Assembly (NCBI RefSeq): GCF_002201575.2
Contig: NC_058408.1
Location: 54,606,404 to 54,670,403 of the forward strand
Direction of reading: 5' to 3'
DNA from: Neomonachus schauinslandi
Lineage: Eukaryota > Chordata > Mammalia > Carnivora > Phocidae
DNA: 64,000 nt
Shown one piece after another: positions 32,601-41,280 of this stretch; the first letter of the stretch is position 1, and each line of letters opens with the position of its first letter. Below the pieces are notes generated by a model, which saw only the letters and a program-made list of their open reading frames with translations, was not told where the DNA came from and searched no databases. A program made the position numbers and the translations under genes.

Positions 32601-34692
32601 TCTAATTTCTCTTTTAACTTATTTTCAGTTGACCTAGTATGAGTAATGTCAGGTTTGAGTAATGACTTCTGACCCAGGTCAGGACCTCTTAACCCACTAG
32701 CGTCTGTGGATCTCTGAAAATGTTCTTAAATTGTATGAAAAATTGTATGTGAATATGCATATGCACATTTTTATTGGGAGAGAGTCTGTATCTTTTATCA
32801 GATTCTCAGAGAGTCCTGCCTACTCCCCACCCCCACCGGCAAATACAGGGCTAAGCTATTTGTTCCAGGCCCATCTTCTGTTAACTTCAGGTATGGAAGC
32901 TTGTATTTCATAATACTGTGTTTGGAGGACAAGCCCAGATAAATTTTCTCCAGATGATGGTTTTTTGTTTTGTTGTTTTGGTTTGGGATTTGAACTTTAT
33001 TTCAATCATTAAAGCTTAACTCTTGTCCTTTCTTTTTTTCCATAATGTTCTAATTAAAGTCAGATCATTTTTACTACTTCCTCCTTTCCAAGGCCTCTTT
33101 ACCTGTGTTTGTAGGGATTTTATGAAGATTTGTAAAGTGTCTCAAAATAACTATTTGAAAAACTCCATGGTGATACCCTCAGAAAAAGGTTGTTACAAAG
33201 AAATAGTGTTAATCCTCATTGTTCGTGGATTCTGTGTTTATGACTTCACCTAAAACACTGATGTGTAAACCAGAAATCAGTCCTGGAGGTGCTTCACCGC
33301 TCGTTGGCAGCTGTGTCCGGAGTGGTGAAAAATCTTGAGTCTCCCAATGTGCACGTTCCCAGCTGACGTCTAACGAGGCCATGCTCTGCCTTTCTAGCTT
33401 CAGCTCTCATAAAGTAAACAAGTGTCTTTCTAAGTCTATTTAGTGCCACGTTTCTCACATTTTTGTGCATTTTGTTCGTGATTTTACTGTTTAAAGTGGC
33501 CCCCAAGCATCATGCTGACATGCTGGCTAGCATTGCTAAGCTCAAGAAGGCAGTGACAGGCCTTCTGGAAAACACCTGTGTTAGATAAGCTTCGTTTAGG
33601 CATAAATTACAGTGCTGTTGGCCAGGAGTTCAGTGTTCGTGAATCAACAGCATATATGGAAAGGTTATCTTTGAACAGAAACACAAGGTTATATATTGAT
33701 TCGTTGACAAAAATGTAGCCAGAGGCTTGCAGGAATTTAGCCCTGTATTTTCCCTGGGAACAAGGGTTTATTATTCACTAATTCAGTGTTTGTAGAGAAC
33801 ATAACTACTGTAGATACCAAGATTCAACCATATATTTATGGTGGATAATTTGGAAAATGTGGAATAAAGCATAAAGAAGAAAATAAAATTCAGCTGTAAT
33901 CCTACTATACAGAGATAGCCACTGTTAATATAACTATCATATATACTTCAAGTTTTTTCCTATTAAGATATTAAGCATGTTTTTCAAAAACTAACATATA
34001 CTTTCTAATAAATATGTTTAATAATCTGGGAAAATATGTGTAACATTTAAAAAAATATTGTAGCAGCTGTATGCTATGGTAATATCATAATCTATTTGAT
34101 CAAAATGCTAATTTAGTGGCACCTGGCTGGCTCAGTCAGTAGAGCATACGACTCTTGGTCTCAGGGTTGCAAGTTCGAGCCCCATGTTGGGTGTGGAAAT
34201 CACTTAAAAATAAAATCTCTAAAGAAAAAATGCCAATATTAGACATTTAGTTTGTTTTATGATGTTTTTGCTTATCCACTCCCATCTGTTATCTTTCATC
34301 TCAGATAAAAGTTCCTTCCTGGGACTTCTGGGTGGCTCAGTTGGTTAAGCATCTGACTCTTGATTTCAGCTCAGGTCATGATCTCAGAGTTGTGAGATTG
34401 AGCCCTGCACTGGGCTCTGTGCTCAGTGCTCAGCGGGGAGTCTGCATGAGGTTCTCTCTCCCTCTTCCCCTCCCCGCCCGCCCCGCGTGCACACGTTCTC
34501 TCTCTTAAAATAAATAAATAAATAAATCTTAAAAAAATAAAATAAAAAGTTCGTTCCTCATTACCTATTTCCAAAAGTAGACAGCTACATTTAGGAATAT
34601 TGTTTTTAACATACCATCTGAATCTGATTTTGATACGTTCCATTTTTCATTTTTCTCTTGCAGTTCTTACAGTCTTGAAATACCGTGCTTGA
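14563..34692 (+). CDS. VAMP4: VAMP4, vesicle-associated membrane protein 4 (7 coding exons, 141 aa)
   Basis: R-SNARE of the trans-Golgi network and endosomes; the family pairs with syntaxin-6/16 and Vti1a for endosome-to-TGN fusion. Joined exons: 14563-14628, 20552-20598, 24131-24181, 28253-28353, 29627-29706, 32493-32544, 34664-34692 (426 nt with stop), every junction GT-AG and phase-consistent. Length equals human VAMP4 (141 aa, from memory). Residues 1-51 form the cytosolic tail with di-leucine L25-L26 followed by an acidic cluster (about 27-35), the known AP-1/TGN sorting region. Residues about 52-112 are the SNARE motif with the zero-layer arginine at R77. W110-W111 and C114 sit at the membrane edge, and residues 116-137 are a hydrophobic tail anchor. 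The ATG follows an in-frame TGA 12 nt upstream and has A at -3. The C-terminus reads LKYRA where human, from memory, reads MKYRT. No broken frame or missing key residue was seen. Confidence 0.97.
14976..15138 (+). mobile_element. CAN SINE 350 bp downstream of VAMP4 exon 2
   Basis: Starts GAGGGGCCTGGGTGGCTCAG. TSD AGAAATGTCTGATTA with one mismatch in the right copy. Confidence 0.94.
15377..15562 (-). mobile_element. CAN SINE in VAMP4 intron 2
   Basis: Divergent head (ACACCCAGCTGTCCC). TSD CCAGAACATTCT on both sides. Confidence 0.94.
16838..17070 (+). mobile_element. CAN SINE inside L1M
   Basis: Starts GGGGCTCCTGGGTGG. The target AAGAATAGTAGTGTTGT lies on its left; the matching diverged copy AAGAATAGCAGTGCTAT is only found after the second SINE (17284). 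Confidence 0.9.
17082..17283 (+). mobile_element. CAN SINE, tandem to the previous one
   Basis: Starts GGGGTGCCTGGGTGGCTCAG; contains a C10 run near 17230. Separated from the first by 11 bp (TTAGCCATGCT). Confidence 0.93.
17770..18110 (+). mobile_element. L2 3' end
   Basis: The text AGCATTTGTCACCATCAGATAT, CCTTGTCTGTCTTGTTC, AGAACGGTGCCTAGCACATAG and the end TTATTAAATGAAT is the L2 3'-terminal order. Confidence 0.8.
18329..18525 (+). mobile_element. CAN SINE
   Basis: TSD AGTTATGTTTA at 18318-18328 and 18526-18536. Confidence 0.95.
18784..18989 (-). mobile_element. CAN SINE
   Basis: TSD AACACTGGATATTT at 18769-18782 and 18990-19003. Confidence 0.96.
19397..19925 (-). mobile_element. MLT1-like LTR (ERVL-MaLR)
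   Basis: Reverse-complement consensus: TTGTAACAAATTACCGCAAAC, ATCAAGGCTCTGGCAGG, GGAGGCTCTAGGGGAGAATCT, CACATCTGCAGAGTCCCTTT and a final CAAGAATTAGGATGGGGATA. It contains a C/T-rich stretch at 19650-19710. No coding internal region. Confidence 0.75.
19926..20551 (+). other. VAMP4: VAMP4 intron 2, 3' part
   Basis: Unique-looking sequence with no repeat recognised. It ends in the poly-T tract used by the exon 3 acceptor. Confidence 0.6.
20552..20598 (+). CDS. VAMP4: VAMP4 exon 3: di-leucine/acidic sorting region
   Basis: A 47-nt exon after a long poly-T tract and GACAG acceptor; donor GTAAGT at 20599. It encodes RNLLEDDSDEEEDFF plus two bases of the next Leu codon. Because 47 nt is not a multiple of three, skipping it would shift the frame. 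Confidence 0.95.
20605..21900 (-). mobile_element. L1M 3' end and ORF2 remnant
   Basis: Antisense L1 text starts ATAGCTTTATTGGTG only 7 bp after the exon 3 donor and runs through CACCTGTGAAATCATCACC, TATTTCTGAGAAGTATTCC, TCTTCCCACCAGCATTG and TAATTTGCATTTCCCTAATG. All frames are broken. Confidence 0.88.
21951..22152 (-). mobile_element. CAN SINE with (TA)n in its tail
   Basis: TSD AGGCAGGCGTA at about 21938 and 22153, with about 12 TA units between the target and the T-rich tail. Confidence 0.94.
22745..23120 (+). mobile_element. L1M 3' end
   Basis: Sense L1 text: TAGCAGCATTATTCACAATT, AAATGTCCATCAGCAGGTGAA, TTACAATGTGGATGAACCTC, ATGGAGGTTGCCAGAGGCT. Confidence 0.88.
23160..23358 (-). mobile_element. 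CAN SINE
   Basis: Body ends in CCCAGGTGCCCC. Together with the next SINE it is flanked by GATCCTATTTTT / AATCCTACTTTTT. Confidence 0.95.
23361..23471 (-). mobile_element. CAN SINE, short tRNA-Lys-like subtype
   Basis: AAGTAAGCTCTACACCCAATA start and GAGCCAGGCACCC end. It carries a small internal duplication of GATCAGTGA. Confidence 0.88.
24131..24181 (+). CDS. VAMP4: VAMP4 exon 4: Gly/Pro/Arg linker before the SNARE motif
   Basis: Acceptor TTTTCAG at 24130 and donor GTAAGT at 24182. The 51 nt encode the flexible linker RGPSGPRFGPRNDKIK. Length is a multiple of three, so skipping would preserve the frame and delete only the linker. Confidence 0.95.
24237..24455 (-). mobile_element. MER20 (hAT-Charlie) in VAMP4 intron 4
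   Basis: About 219 bp in reverse orientation: CAGGGTTGGCAGTCTGCAG, ATAAAGTTTTATTGGAACAC, TGAGTAGTTGTGACAGAGAC, CTGGCCCTTTACAGAAAAA. Length and order match MER20. It begins 55 bp after the exon 4 donor. Confidence 0.88.
25040..25260. repeat. Old interspersed repeat, family not named
   Basis: GGGTCTCACAAGCCAGAAATCAAGGTGTTG resembles a common mammalian repeat that I recognise but cannot name. A second part of the same family seems to lie at 53340-53660. Confidence 0.4.
25260..26780 (+). other. VAMP4: VAMP4 intron 4, unique-looking
   Basis: No SINE, L1 or gene-like frame recognised. Contains a (GA)n run at 26610-26631. Confidence 0.55.
26610..26631. repeat. (GA)n microsatellite
   Basis: About ten GA units. 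Confidence 0.95.
26788..26935 (-). repeat. MIR fragment
   Basis: Minus-strand order: CATGCTAAGTGTTAAGCATTGTGCTAAG, ATCTAATTCTCACAA, TTTCCATTTTAAAGGTGAGAAAA. Confidence 0.8.
26936..28252 (+). other. VAMP4: VAMP4 intron 4, 3' part
   Basis: AT-rich, no repeat recognised, no gene-like ORF. Part of a SINE-free stretch from 23.47 to 30.29 kb. Confidence 0.55.
28253..28353 (+). CDS. VAMP4: VAMP4 exon 5: first half of the R-SNARE motif
   Basis: Acceptor AAACTAG at 28252, donor GTACAG at 28354. The 101 nt encode VQNQVDEVIDVMQENITKV through QDKS, including the zero-layer arginine R77 in the IERGERL stretch. Confidence 0.96.
28735..28855 (+). repeat. L2 3'-end-like fragment
   Basis: GTTAGTCTCTGTACTTGTAACAGTTGCTGGCACATGTTAG resembles the L2 terminus. 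Diverged. Confidence 0.4.
28925..29235 (-). mobile_element. L1M fragment
   Basis: Antisense L1 text: TTTACCCATTGGCCTGTTAATG, AACTAGGAATAAATTGCTATT, ACTGTCAAATTATTCTTCAAAG. Confidence 0.65.
29627..29706 (+). CDS. VAMP4: VAMP4 exon 6: second half of the R-SNARE motif and juxtamembrane region
   Basis: Acceptor ATATAG at 29626, donor GTAAGT at 29707. The 80 nt encode ESLSDNATAF through QMWWRGCK. The tryptophan pair and cysteine lie next to the membrane; S-acylation of that cysteine is only a possibility. Confidence 0.96.
29745..29885 (+). repeat. L2 3' end
   Basis: TGTGAGGACAGGGACTACC followed by CTCAGCAAATATTTGTTGAATTAATTAA. Confidence 0.75.
30294..30490 (+). mobile_element. CAN SINE
   Basis: Perfect TSD AATGAATTTGCCTCTT (right copy 30491-30506). 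Confidence 0.97.
31175..31455 (+). mobile_element. L1M 3' end
   Basis: CAGAGGTTGCCAGTGGCTAAGG, TTTTTGGAGTGATGGACATG, AAAGGGTGAATTTTATTC, and the end AGTATATTTCAATAAACCTGA. Confidence 0.88.
31460..32492 (+). other. VAMP4: VAMP4 intron 6, 3' part
   Basis: AT-rich sequence; no mobile element recognised. Confidence 0.5.
32493..32544 (+). CDS. VAMP4: VAMP4 exon 7: transmembrane anchor
   Basis: Acceptor TTGTAG at 32492, donor GTAAGT at 32545. The 52 nt encode IKAIMALVAVILLLVII, the main part of the single C-terminal membrane helix, plus one base of the next Ile codon. Confidence 0.96.
33205..33835 (+). mobile_element. TcMar-Tigger DNA transposon fragment
   Basis: Starts AATCCTCATTGTTCGTGG and ends CAAGATTCAACC. 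The middle, 33497-33650, resembles the N-terminal part of a Tigger/pogo transposase with a CENP-B-type helix-turn-helix: GCCCCCAAGCATCATGCTGA then AAGCTCAAGAAGGCAGTGAC. The start codon is GTG and stops interrupt the frame. Subfamily not determined. Confidence 0.72.
33840..33960. repeat. Old L1-type fragment
   Basis: GGATAATTTGGAAAATGTGG and AATAAAATTCAGCTGTAATCC resemble a common old L1 segment. Confidence 0.45.
34117..34225 (+). mobile_element. CAN SINE, short tRNA-Lys-like subtype
   Basis: GGCACCTGGCTGGCTCAGTC head and GCAAGTTCGAGCCCC B-box-like core. Imperfect TSD AAAATGCTAATTTAG / AAAATGCCAATATTAG. Confidence 0.92.
34321..34543 (+). mobile_element. CAN SINE 120 bp upstream of VAMP4 exon 8
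   Basis: TSD AAAAGTTCCTTCCT with one mismatch on the right (AAAAGTTCGTTCCT). Confidence 0.95.
34664..34692 (+). CDS. VAMP4: VAMP4 exon 8, coding part: end of anchor, lumenal tail and stop
   Basis: Acceptor TCTTGCAG at 34663. It completes the split Ile codon and encodes LTVLKYRA, then TGA at 34690-34692. The exon continues as 3'UTR. Confidence 0.94.
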
Positions 34693-34736
34693 TTTGGTGA
34701 CAGAGATCTTCATTACACAAAATCTGGGACAACAAT

Positions 34737-34742
34737 AATAAA
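34737..34742 (+). terminator. VAMP4: First poly(A) signal of VAMP4
   Basis: AATAAA 45 nt after the stop codon. Use is inferred. Confidence 0.5.
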
Positions 34743-37700
34743 AGATTGCTGCATAATTTAAATGAAACTTATGTATATAACTTTCAAAACTTCTTTTTCA
34801 AGAAACTAAGAGGCAAATATCACTTCAAATTGGAGCATTGAGAATGTCCAGTTATCTTCTTCCCTTCTAACAAAATGTGTTTTTAAAAATTATGTTTAAG
34901 GCAAAGATAACCAGCCTCTATTTTGCCATATTCCAAGGATCTAATTTGAAACTAGATACTTGCCAGTTCATTGTTTGTACATGTAATTAAACACTGATCA
35001 CAATATTTCATACTGTTATTATAAGGACTTGCATTATTGCATCGACATGGGGGTCAAACTGGGAGTCCAGAAGCCTATGTAGAGTACCAAAACATTATGC
35101 TAAAAACATGCATAGCCATTCCATCAATATTTGCAAGATTCTTCTCACATTACAATTGCTTTGCAAGCAATATCCACATGTTTATGGGTGATACAAAAGC
35201 TAAATGTTGTAAATTTTGCTGCCTTCAGCTATAACTAAAACATTCCAGTAAACCTATTTTTGACTGTAAAAGGGAATGTGTAGTAATTTTTTGGCATATG
35301 GATTATGTCAATGGAAAATTTAAACAATACAAAAGGCATAGTATGGCACCATAAAACTGGAGATAATAAAATTATTGGAGAACATCATTGGAGTGTTTGA
35401 AAATGAACAGCATGGTCCATTCTGTTTCCAGTTAGCCTCCAATAAGGAGGGGCCAGACCTAATGTGAAAAAATGAAATCCACAGGTTAACTTATTCTCTG
35501 ATTTCATTGATAGCTTCCCTCTTTAACTTCCAACTAGTCCCTCTGCCAGAAGTGCTCAAAGTAGCAAAATCATTTGCTTAGCATTTGCTACTTTTGCATT
35601 CTCTGATTATCCCCCGAAAGATGCATGTTGTACAATCAAGTGTCAAATTAGCCAACAGTGATGAGTATAGAAAGTCAGGAGATAGTCCTGCATCAGTCAG
35701 TAACCAAATAGCTAGAGTCACCATTAATCTAAGTCTGTTTTTACAGTAATAAAATGTATTGTTAACATTAAAATGTGCCAACCTCCTTGTGTTGTCTAAA
35801 CAAGTCAAAGTGAAAAGACATAGTCCTCAAATGTGTTCGAGGAGGAAGCTTTATAATAAAATGGGAGGTTCTGCAGAAACTTGTGCACATGGATGTGTTG
35901 ACTGTATATACATATAAAACTAAATTTGAAATATGGTTAATAGAAGAACCAGTATTTAGATAGGAAAGAAAAATGATCCTGTATAGGTTTTATTTCTTTG
36001 GTCATTTTAATTCAGAATGTATGAAACATAGAATCTGTTTTGTTTTGTTTTGTTTTTAATTCTACAGGATTGGTACTAAGAGGCAAAAATGTTCTGTTTA
36101 AATGGAAAGAAATATGAAGGGAGAAAGCACATTAGGAGATAACTCAAGACACCTGCAAGTTACGCTAAATTTTATAGTCTGGTAACATTTCAAAAAAGAT
36201 AAAGGTCTTACATACTGTGGGGTATTGTCACTGGTCTCTCTACTCTTCGTAAATGTCAATTAATGTGAATAACAATAAATACTAAATTCTTTGACAAAAT
36301 AGGATGCCCAGGAAAATGAGCATTTTTAGAATCTGAGTAGCTAATACAGTTCAGGAATGGAAATGTTTTAACGGGATGGGCAGAATCAGTCCTAACATAC
36401 ATATGTATGTCTTTTATTTGGGATTGGCACTAGATTCATCAGTGGTTAATTTTCTATTGGTTGGGGGAGAAATCTGATTTCTCCATGACTGCAGTGAAGA
36501 TGAAGATTATTTCTCAAAAAGAATCCACGTTTCCAGTGTTTCTTTTAATAAAGTATTCCACTCTTAAATATAAAAAATAAAATTATAAAATTATTTTTTT
36601 AATTTTAACCATAAAAAATGAAGTATTTATATGACAGTGTCATATATATGTCATTCTCTTTGTATTTAAATATATGTGGCTGTCAGAAATACTGGTGGCG
36701 GGCATGTCTGTGTTCTGGTAGTGGCTTGATTCACAGTTTATCCTTTTGTCTTTCTTGGTCTTCATTAATCCTGAGACCCTTAAAATGGCTGGCATGTTAA
36801 TGACTTTACTGTGGTAATCTTAGAGACATGAGCCTTCTTACAATCAAAAACAAAAGAAAAATACGATGTTCAAACTGATGTCAGGCCTACCTTCCTTCCT
36901 TCCCTTAATCATTCTTTTTCTCATTCAGCTCAGATCATCCTACACTTGAAAAATGAAGTTTTACCACTATCAAAACTATCATTATTTAACAGCAATGAAG
37001 ATCAACAGAAAAATTCAAGTAGCTTTGTAAATACTAGTTGGTACCTAGTGAAATGAGGTCACTATTTTTATAATGCCTGAAACATACCCTTACGATTTAT
37101 GTTTAATTACTGAAGCCTGTTGCCCTGTAGCAATTTTGTGATTATATCACTGACTGACTCCTTCTGACGATAACCCAGTGTCACCAGTTGAGCGTTCTTT
37201 TGGCTTCTCCATCCTGACAAAGCTCACTGAAAATTGCACTCCGATTTTATGAACTTGGGGATTTCTTTGATTCAAAGAAAGCTCAATACTGAAAATGGAA
37301 TATCTAAATGGAGGAGGGATAATTAGTACACGTCAGATAGAGAAATACATGGTGTTTGTGCTCCTGCAGATCACTTACCATACAATCGCTTTGCGCTAGA
37401 AGATGACTTGAGCATTTCTACAGCAAAATTTGACATCGTTCAATTCTGTGTAGCAAGAATAAAAAGAAATTGAAATTTCTCGTCAGTACAGTCTTCAACA
37501 TGCTTATTTCCATCAGCTTTGTCACCCACACTTACTCTATCTACACCTGTCAGTGTATACACTGATTTCTAGAAAACGTGCAAGAAGTTGTTTTTTCATG
37601 TTGAGAAGGGATGCCATTAGAAGAGGTCCTTAATTGTATTGAGTCAGAGTATTACCAAGTCAAGGATAGCTAACTGTTCTTTCATTAGTCTAATTTTGTG

Positions 37701-38724
37701 TTTTCACAATGGAAATGCGATTGAAGTCAATTTTATTTTTCTGTGAGTGTGGAGTAAGGGCATGAATTGGTCCAAGAGCATTTATACATTTGTTTTAGAA
37801 TGCATTGTAGTGCTTATATTTGTGCAGGCACTGAGTCCTAAGGAGCTGAAAGATGCCCTGCTTCTCAATCTATCCACTGCTTTTTCCATGTTGTAGACAA
37901 ACAGAACCATACGTCAGACGGATGTGGGGCTCGGGCTGTCTTTGTAAGTTTGATTTGGTCTTCCTCTGACTTTTTCTGAAAATCGAATAGAGTAAGGGAT
38001 GGGGACACAAACTCTGAATCTGGCTCGTGTTTTATTATAAGAAACTGCTTGGGGGGCAGGGGGAACGAAAGAAACTGCTTGGAACAGGTCAGTAGGAATT
38101 GAAAGCATGACCGACGCAATTAGAGTGGGTAAGTGTAAGCTTGTGAAAGCACAGGTAATACCATATTTGTGTGTCTCCACAGTGCCCAGCACAATGCTGT
38201 GGACCTGGCAGTTTCTAGATCAGTGTGCCCAGGAAACCACAAAGACAAGAGTCCACTTCCATAGTCCTCACCACAGAGAGGACATGATCACATAATATGG
38301 CCTTTGGACTTTATCAGGAGATAGTAATGCTCTTTTAACAATAATTGGGTATAGAAAAATTCTGATTTTATAGTATTCCATCAGGTTCTTCTCATTTGAG
38401 GAAGTCTTAAATAATGATTTGATTTGCAAGGCTACAAAGTCAATTGCATATCAGAGATTTTAGTAAAATGTTAAAAGTCAAAGTATAAGAAAATTCAATC
38501 ACTTGACTTATGCTTTGGGTATGTGTTGGTTGAAATTCCACGCTCTTCTATTTAACCATTTTGAAAAGTGCCTTTGCTGTTTTAAGATGTATGGTGGAGA
38601 TAAGCAAATGTAAATGTCGTGTGCCCTGTTCTTTAGCTCCTCTGTTCTTCATAACCATTCTTACCGGTGTTGCAAAGTTTAGAACCTTGTGTTCCTATCA
38701 GCTATGTACTTGTAGCCCCTCCAT

Positions 38725-38743
38725 AATAAACAGTAAAATAAAT
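38725..38743 (+). terminator. VAMP4: Distal poly(A) signal pair, candidate VAMP4 3' end
   Basis: AATAAA at 38725 and again at 38738, the last hexamers before a G-rich stretch at 38888. Use is inferred. Confidence 0.35.
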
Positions 38744-38749
38744 TATTTC

Positions 38750-39905
38750 ATAGAAAACAAAATTAAGCACTTTGGCTTATTCAATATCTGTTACTTGTTG
38801 CCTTCCCTTCAAAGCGTAGTTCACTTAAAGTAACACCTGGCTAATACCCTGATTTAACCTGTCCCAGCTTCCCAACAGAGTACACGGTGGTGGCGGGGGG
38901 CGGGGGGGGGGGCGGCGAATAAGAGAAAGATAAAGTACTCTATCACCAAAAGCTATGCCCAATGCACAACCCATTGATGGAATCAAGGAGGAAATTCTCT
39001 GTAAAATCACTGAGTCTCACCTGTGGAAAAAACAGTGATGGAATACTCGGGCTTTACTTCTCATGTCTGCTTGAAAGAGAGGAAGAAGGACACATTCTCT
39101 TAAACTTAGACATTCCAGTGAGAAAACCTGATGTAGCCCTCAGCTGCTTGGTGCTACTTTTAGAAACAACCAGAGTGGTGGTCATAGTCTTCAACCTGCC
39201 TCCACCTACCTACACACTAAATTTCATCTTTCTAATCCTCCGAAACGGTCTGGCAGGGGGAGGATTTTGGGGGCAGACTGTACCCTGAGATGTAAAGTGC
39301 TGTAGTTAGGAATGGAGGTGGGAAGCACCGTGGCAACTGCATTCTGAAAACGATAGTGTTTAATCCAGTCATTGAATGTGTGGGAGAACCAGTCAGGAAG
39401 GTCAGATCTGTTCCTGAATCCCACAGATTCGTCACACTTGGCGAATGCCTATTAAATGCTAGAAACTACTGTAGGGCGGGTGAGCAGCAGCCTGCTTTTC
39501 AGCTGCAGGTATAGGAAGGGTGCTCACTAGTCGCCACATGTACAACTGAGCAGGGCCAAGCAAGGGCGGTGCACTTACTTACCCTATGTATTGAGTAATG
39601 GGTCAGGCCCTCGTCTGAGGACTCTCGACGACGCACTTGGGATCTGTGTAGTAAGGGAAAGAGGATGTCCTCTTGGATCCTCCCCAGCCACACACAAATA
39701 GGCTATTGTTTCTACCTTCTTAATAACCCCAACCAGCTCGTCCTCCAACTCACCCCGTGAGCTTCCACCTCATCTCTCTGCAACGGTCTTTGGAAGACTT
39801 TGCCAATGTTTGCGGTCTGTAGTTCTTTTTCCTTCATTCCCTTCAACGGGTCAGCTGAGCCTTTGCTCCCACCCTCCACCGAATTTACTCTTGTCAGAGT
39901 CGCCA
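38750..39905. other. Intergenic, no gene recognised
   Basis: No SINE. Open frames at 38962-39288 and on the minus strand at 39224-39435 have no recognisable protein features. Confidence 0.5.
38888..38916 (+). repeat. G-rich run (quadruplex-capable)
   Basis: GGTGGCGGGGGGCGGGGGG followed by more G and GGCGGCG, 29 nt almost all G. Confidence 0.9.
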
Positions 39906-41280
39906 TGACCTCTGCATTGCGAGATCCAGGAGTCCACTCAGGCCTCCTGGTCCCACTGTGGCAGCCTTTGATGTGATTGATTGCTCTCTTCTCCTAAACC
40001 TCGCTTCCTGGGCTTGATGTCTTCCTACCTCCCTAGTTGCTCTTCTTCTCCCCAACTCTTAACCTTGCACTGCTCCAGGAGTCTGCTCTGGGTCCGCTCT
40101 CCACACACATCCCCCCTGGAAATCTTACCTCATCTTAGACTTTGAAATGGCATTTATGGGCTGACGCCCCAAACTTACGTCTCCCATTTGACTTCTGAAT
40201 TTAGACTCCTCTAATACTCTACTTGACATCTTCATGATTACTCATTTCAGATTTAGCAGGTCCGAATCAAAATTCCAATCTGCTCCCCCAGACCTACTCC
40301 ACAAGCATTCCTTCCCATCTCAGTTGATGACAGCTGAATCCTTCCACTTGTTTATGCCAAAAGCCATAGAGTCATACTCCATTTCTCTCACAACCCACAT
40401 CTAATTGGTCAGGAAATCCTTCTGGTTCGACCTTAAAATACAGCACAAGGGGCACCTGGGTCAGGCTGTGCGCTCAGCAGGGAGCCTGCTAGGGATTTTC
40501 TCTTTCCCTCTGCCCCTCCTCTTGCTCTCTCTCTCTCTCCCTAAAATAAATATAAATAAGTCTTTTTAAAAAATACAGCAAGAGTCTGGCCAGTTCTCAT
40601 GTGTCTGCTGTGACCACCTGGTCCTTGGCTTATCATCCTCTCTCACCTGCAATACTGCAACCGCTTTCCAAGTGGTCTCCATGCTTCTACCATTCCCCCT
40701 CCCCGTAGCTTGTTCTCAACAGATCATGGACAGGATTCTTTCAAAGTGTAATCAGACCACGTCTTTGCTCAAAACTCTCCAATGGCTTTCCATCTTCTTT
40801 AGAGTAAAAGCCAAAACCCTTTTGGTGGCATGTAAGTTCTCTCACGATTTATCCCAAGTTCCTTTCTGACCTCTTTGCCTGTCCTTCCCTTGTTCACTGC
40901 GCTGCAGCCTCACCAGCCTCCTCACTGTTCCTCAAACACACTAGGCATGGTCCTGCCTCAGGGTCTTGTGCCTGCTGTGTCCCTGCCTGAAACGTCCCTC
41001 CTCAGAGAGCTGTGTGAATGATTCCCAGGTTCCAAGTCCTTGCTCGTTCCAACTTTGCAAAGAAGTCTCCTTGAGTCACCATCCAACCCCCCTCTATTCT
41101 TCCAGAACAATTAACCCTTCTAACGCTTTGTAGTTTATGGTCTTTCTCCATCCATCCAAATGTAAGCTTCATGAGGAGAGAGGTTTTTGGTCTCATCTGT
41201 TCTCCAATGTATCTCATACTACTCACTAGGACGGCAAGCGTCACACTGAGTGCTCAAATAGTTGTTGAATGGATGAGTCA
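39905..41280 (+). mobile_element. L2 LINE with degraded reverse-transcriptase C-terminus
   Basis: Around 40645 the + strand can be read as LQYCNRFPSGL, the remnant of the L2/CR1 motif SRLDYCNSLLTGLP. KTLQWLSI follows at about 40770, and the end TTGTTGAATGGATGA is the L2 terminus. Interrupted by a SINE at 40451-40570. Confidence 0.82.
40451..40570 (+). mobile_element. CAN SINE with internal deletion, inserted in L2
   Basis: The head GGCACCTGGGTCAGG jumps directly to GCTCAGCAGGGAGCCTGCT. TSD AAAATACAGCA on both sides. Confidence 0.92.

Larger units (their letters stand above)
34693..38750 (+). other. VAMP4: Probable VAMP4 3'UTR with several candidate poly(A) sites
   Basis: AT-rich sequence follows the stop. 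AATAAA hexamers occur at 34737, 35365, 35855, 36274, 36547, 37458, 38725 and 38738; the first would give a 3'UTR of only about 65-80 nt. No SINE or L1 is visible from 34544 to 40450, in contrast to the rest of the window, which is consistent with a long transcribed and constrained UTR. The distal end is inferred, not seen. Confidence 0.5.
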
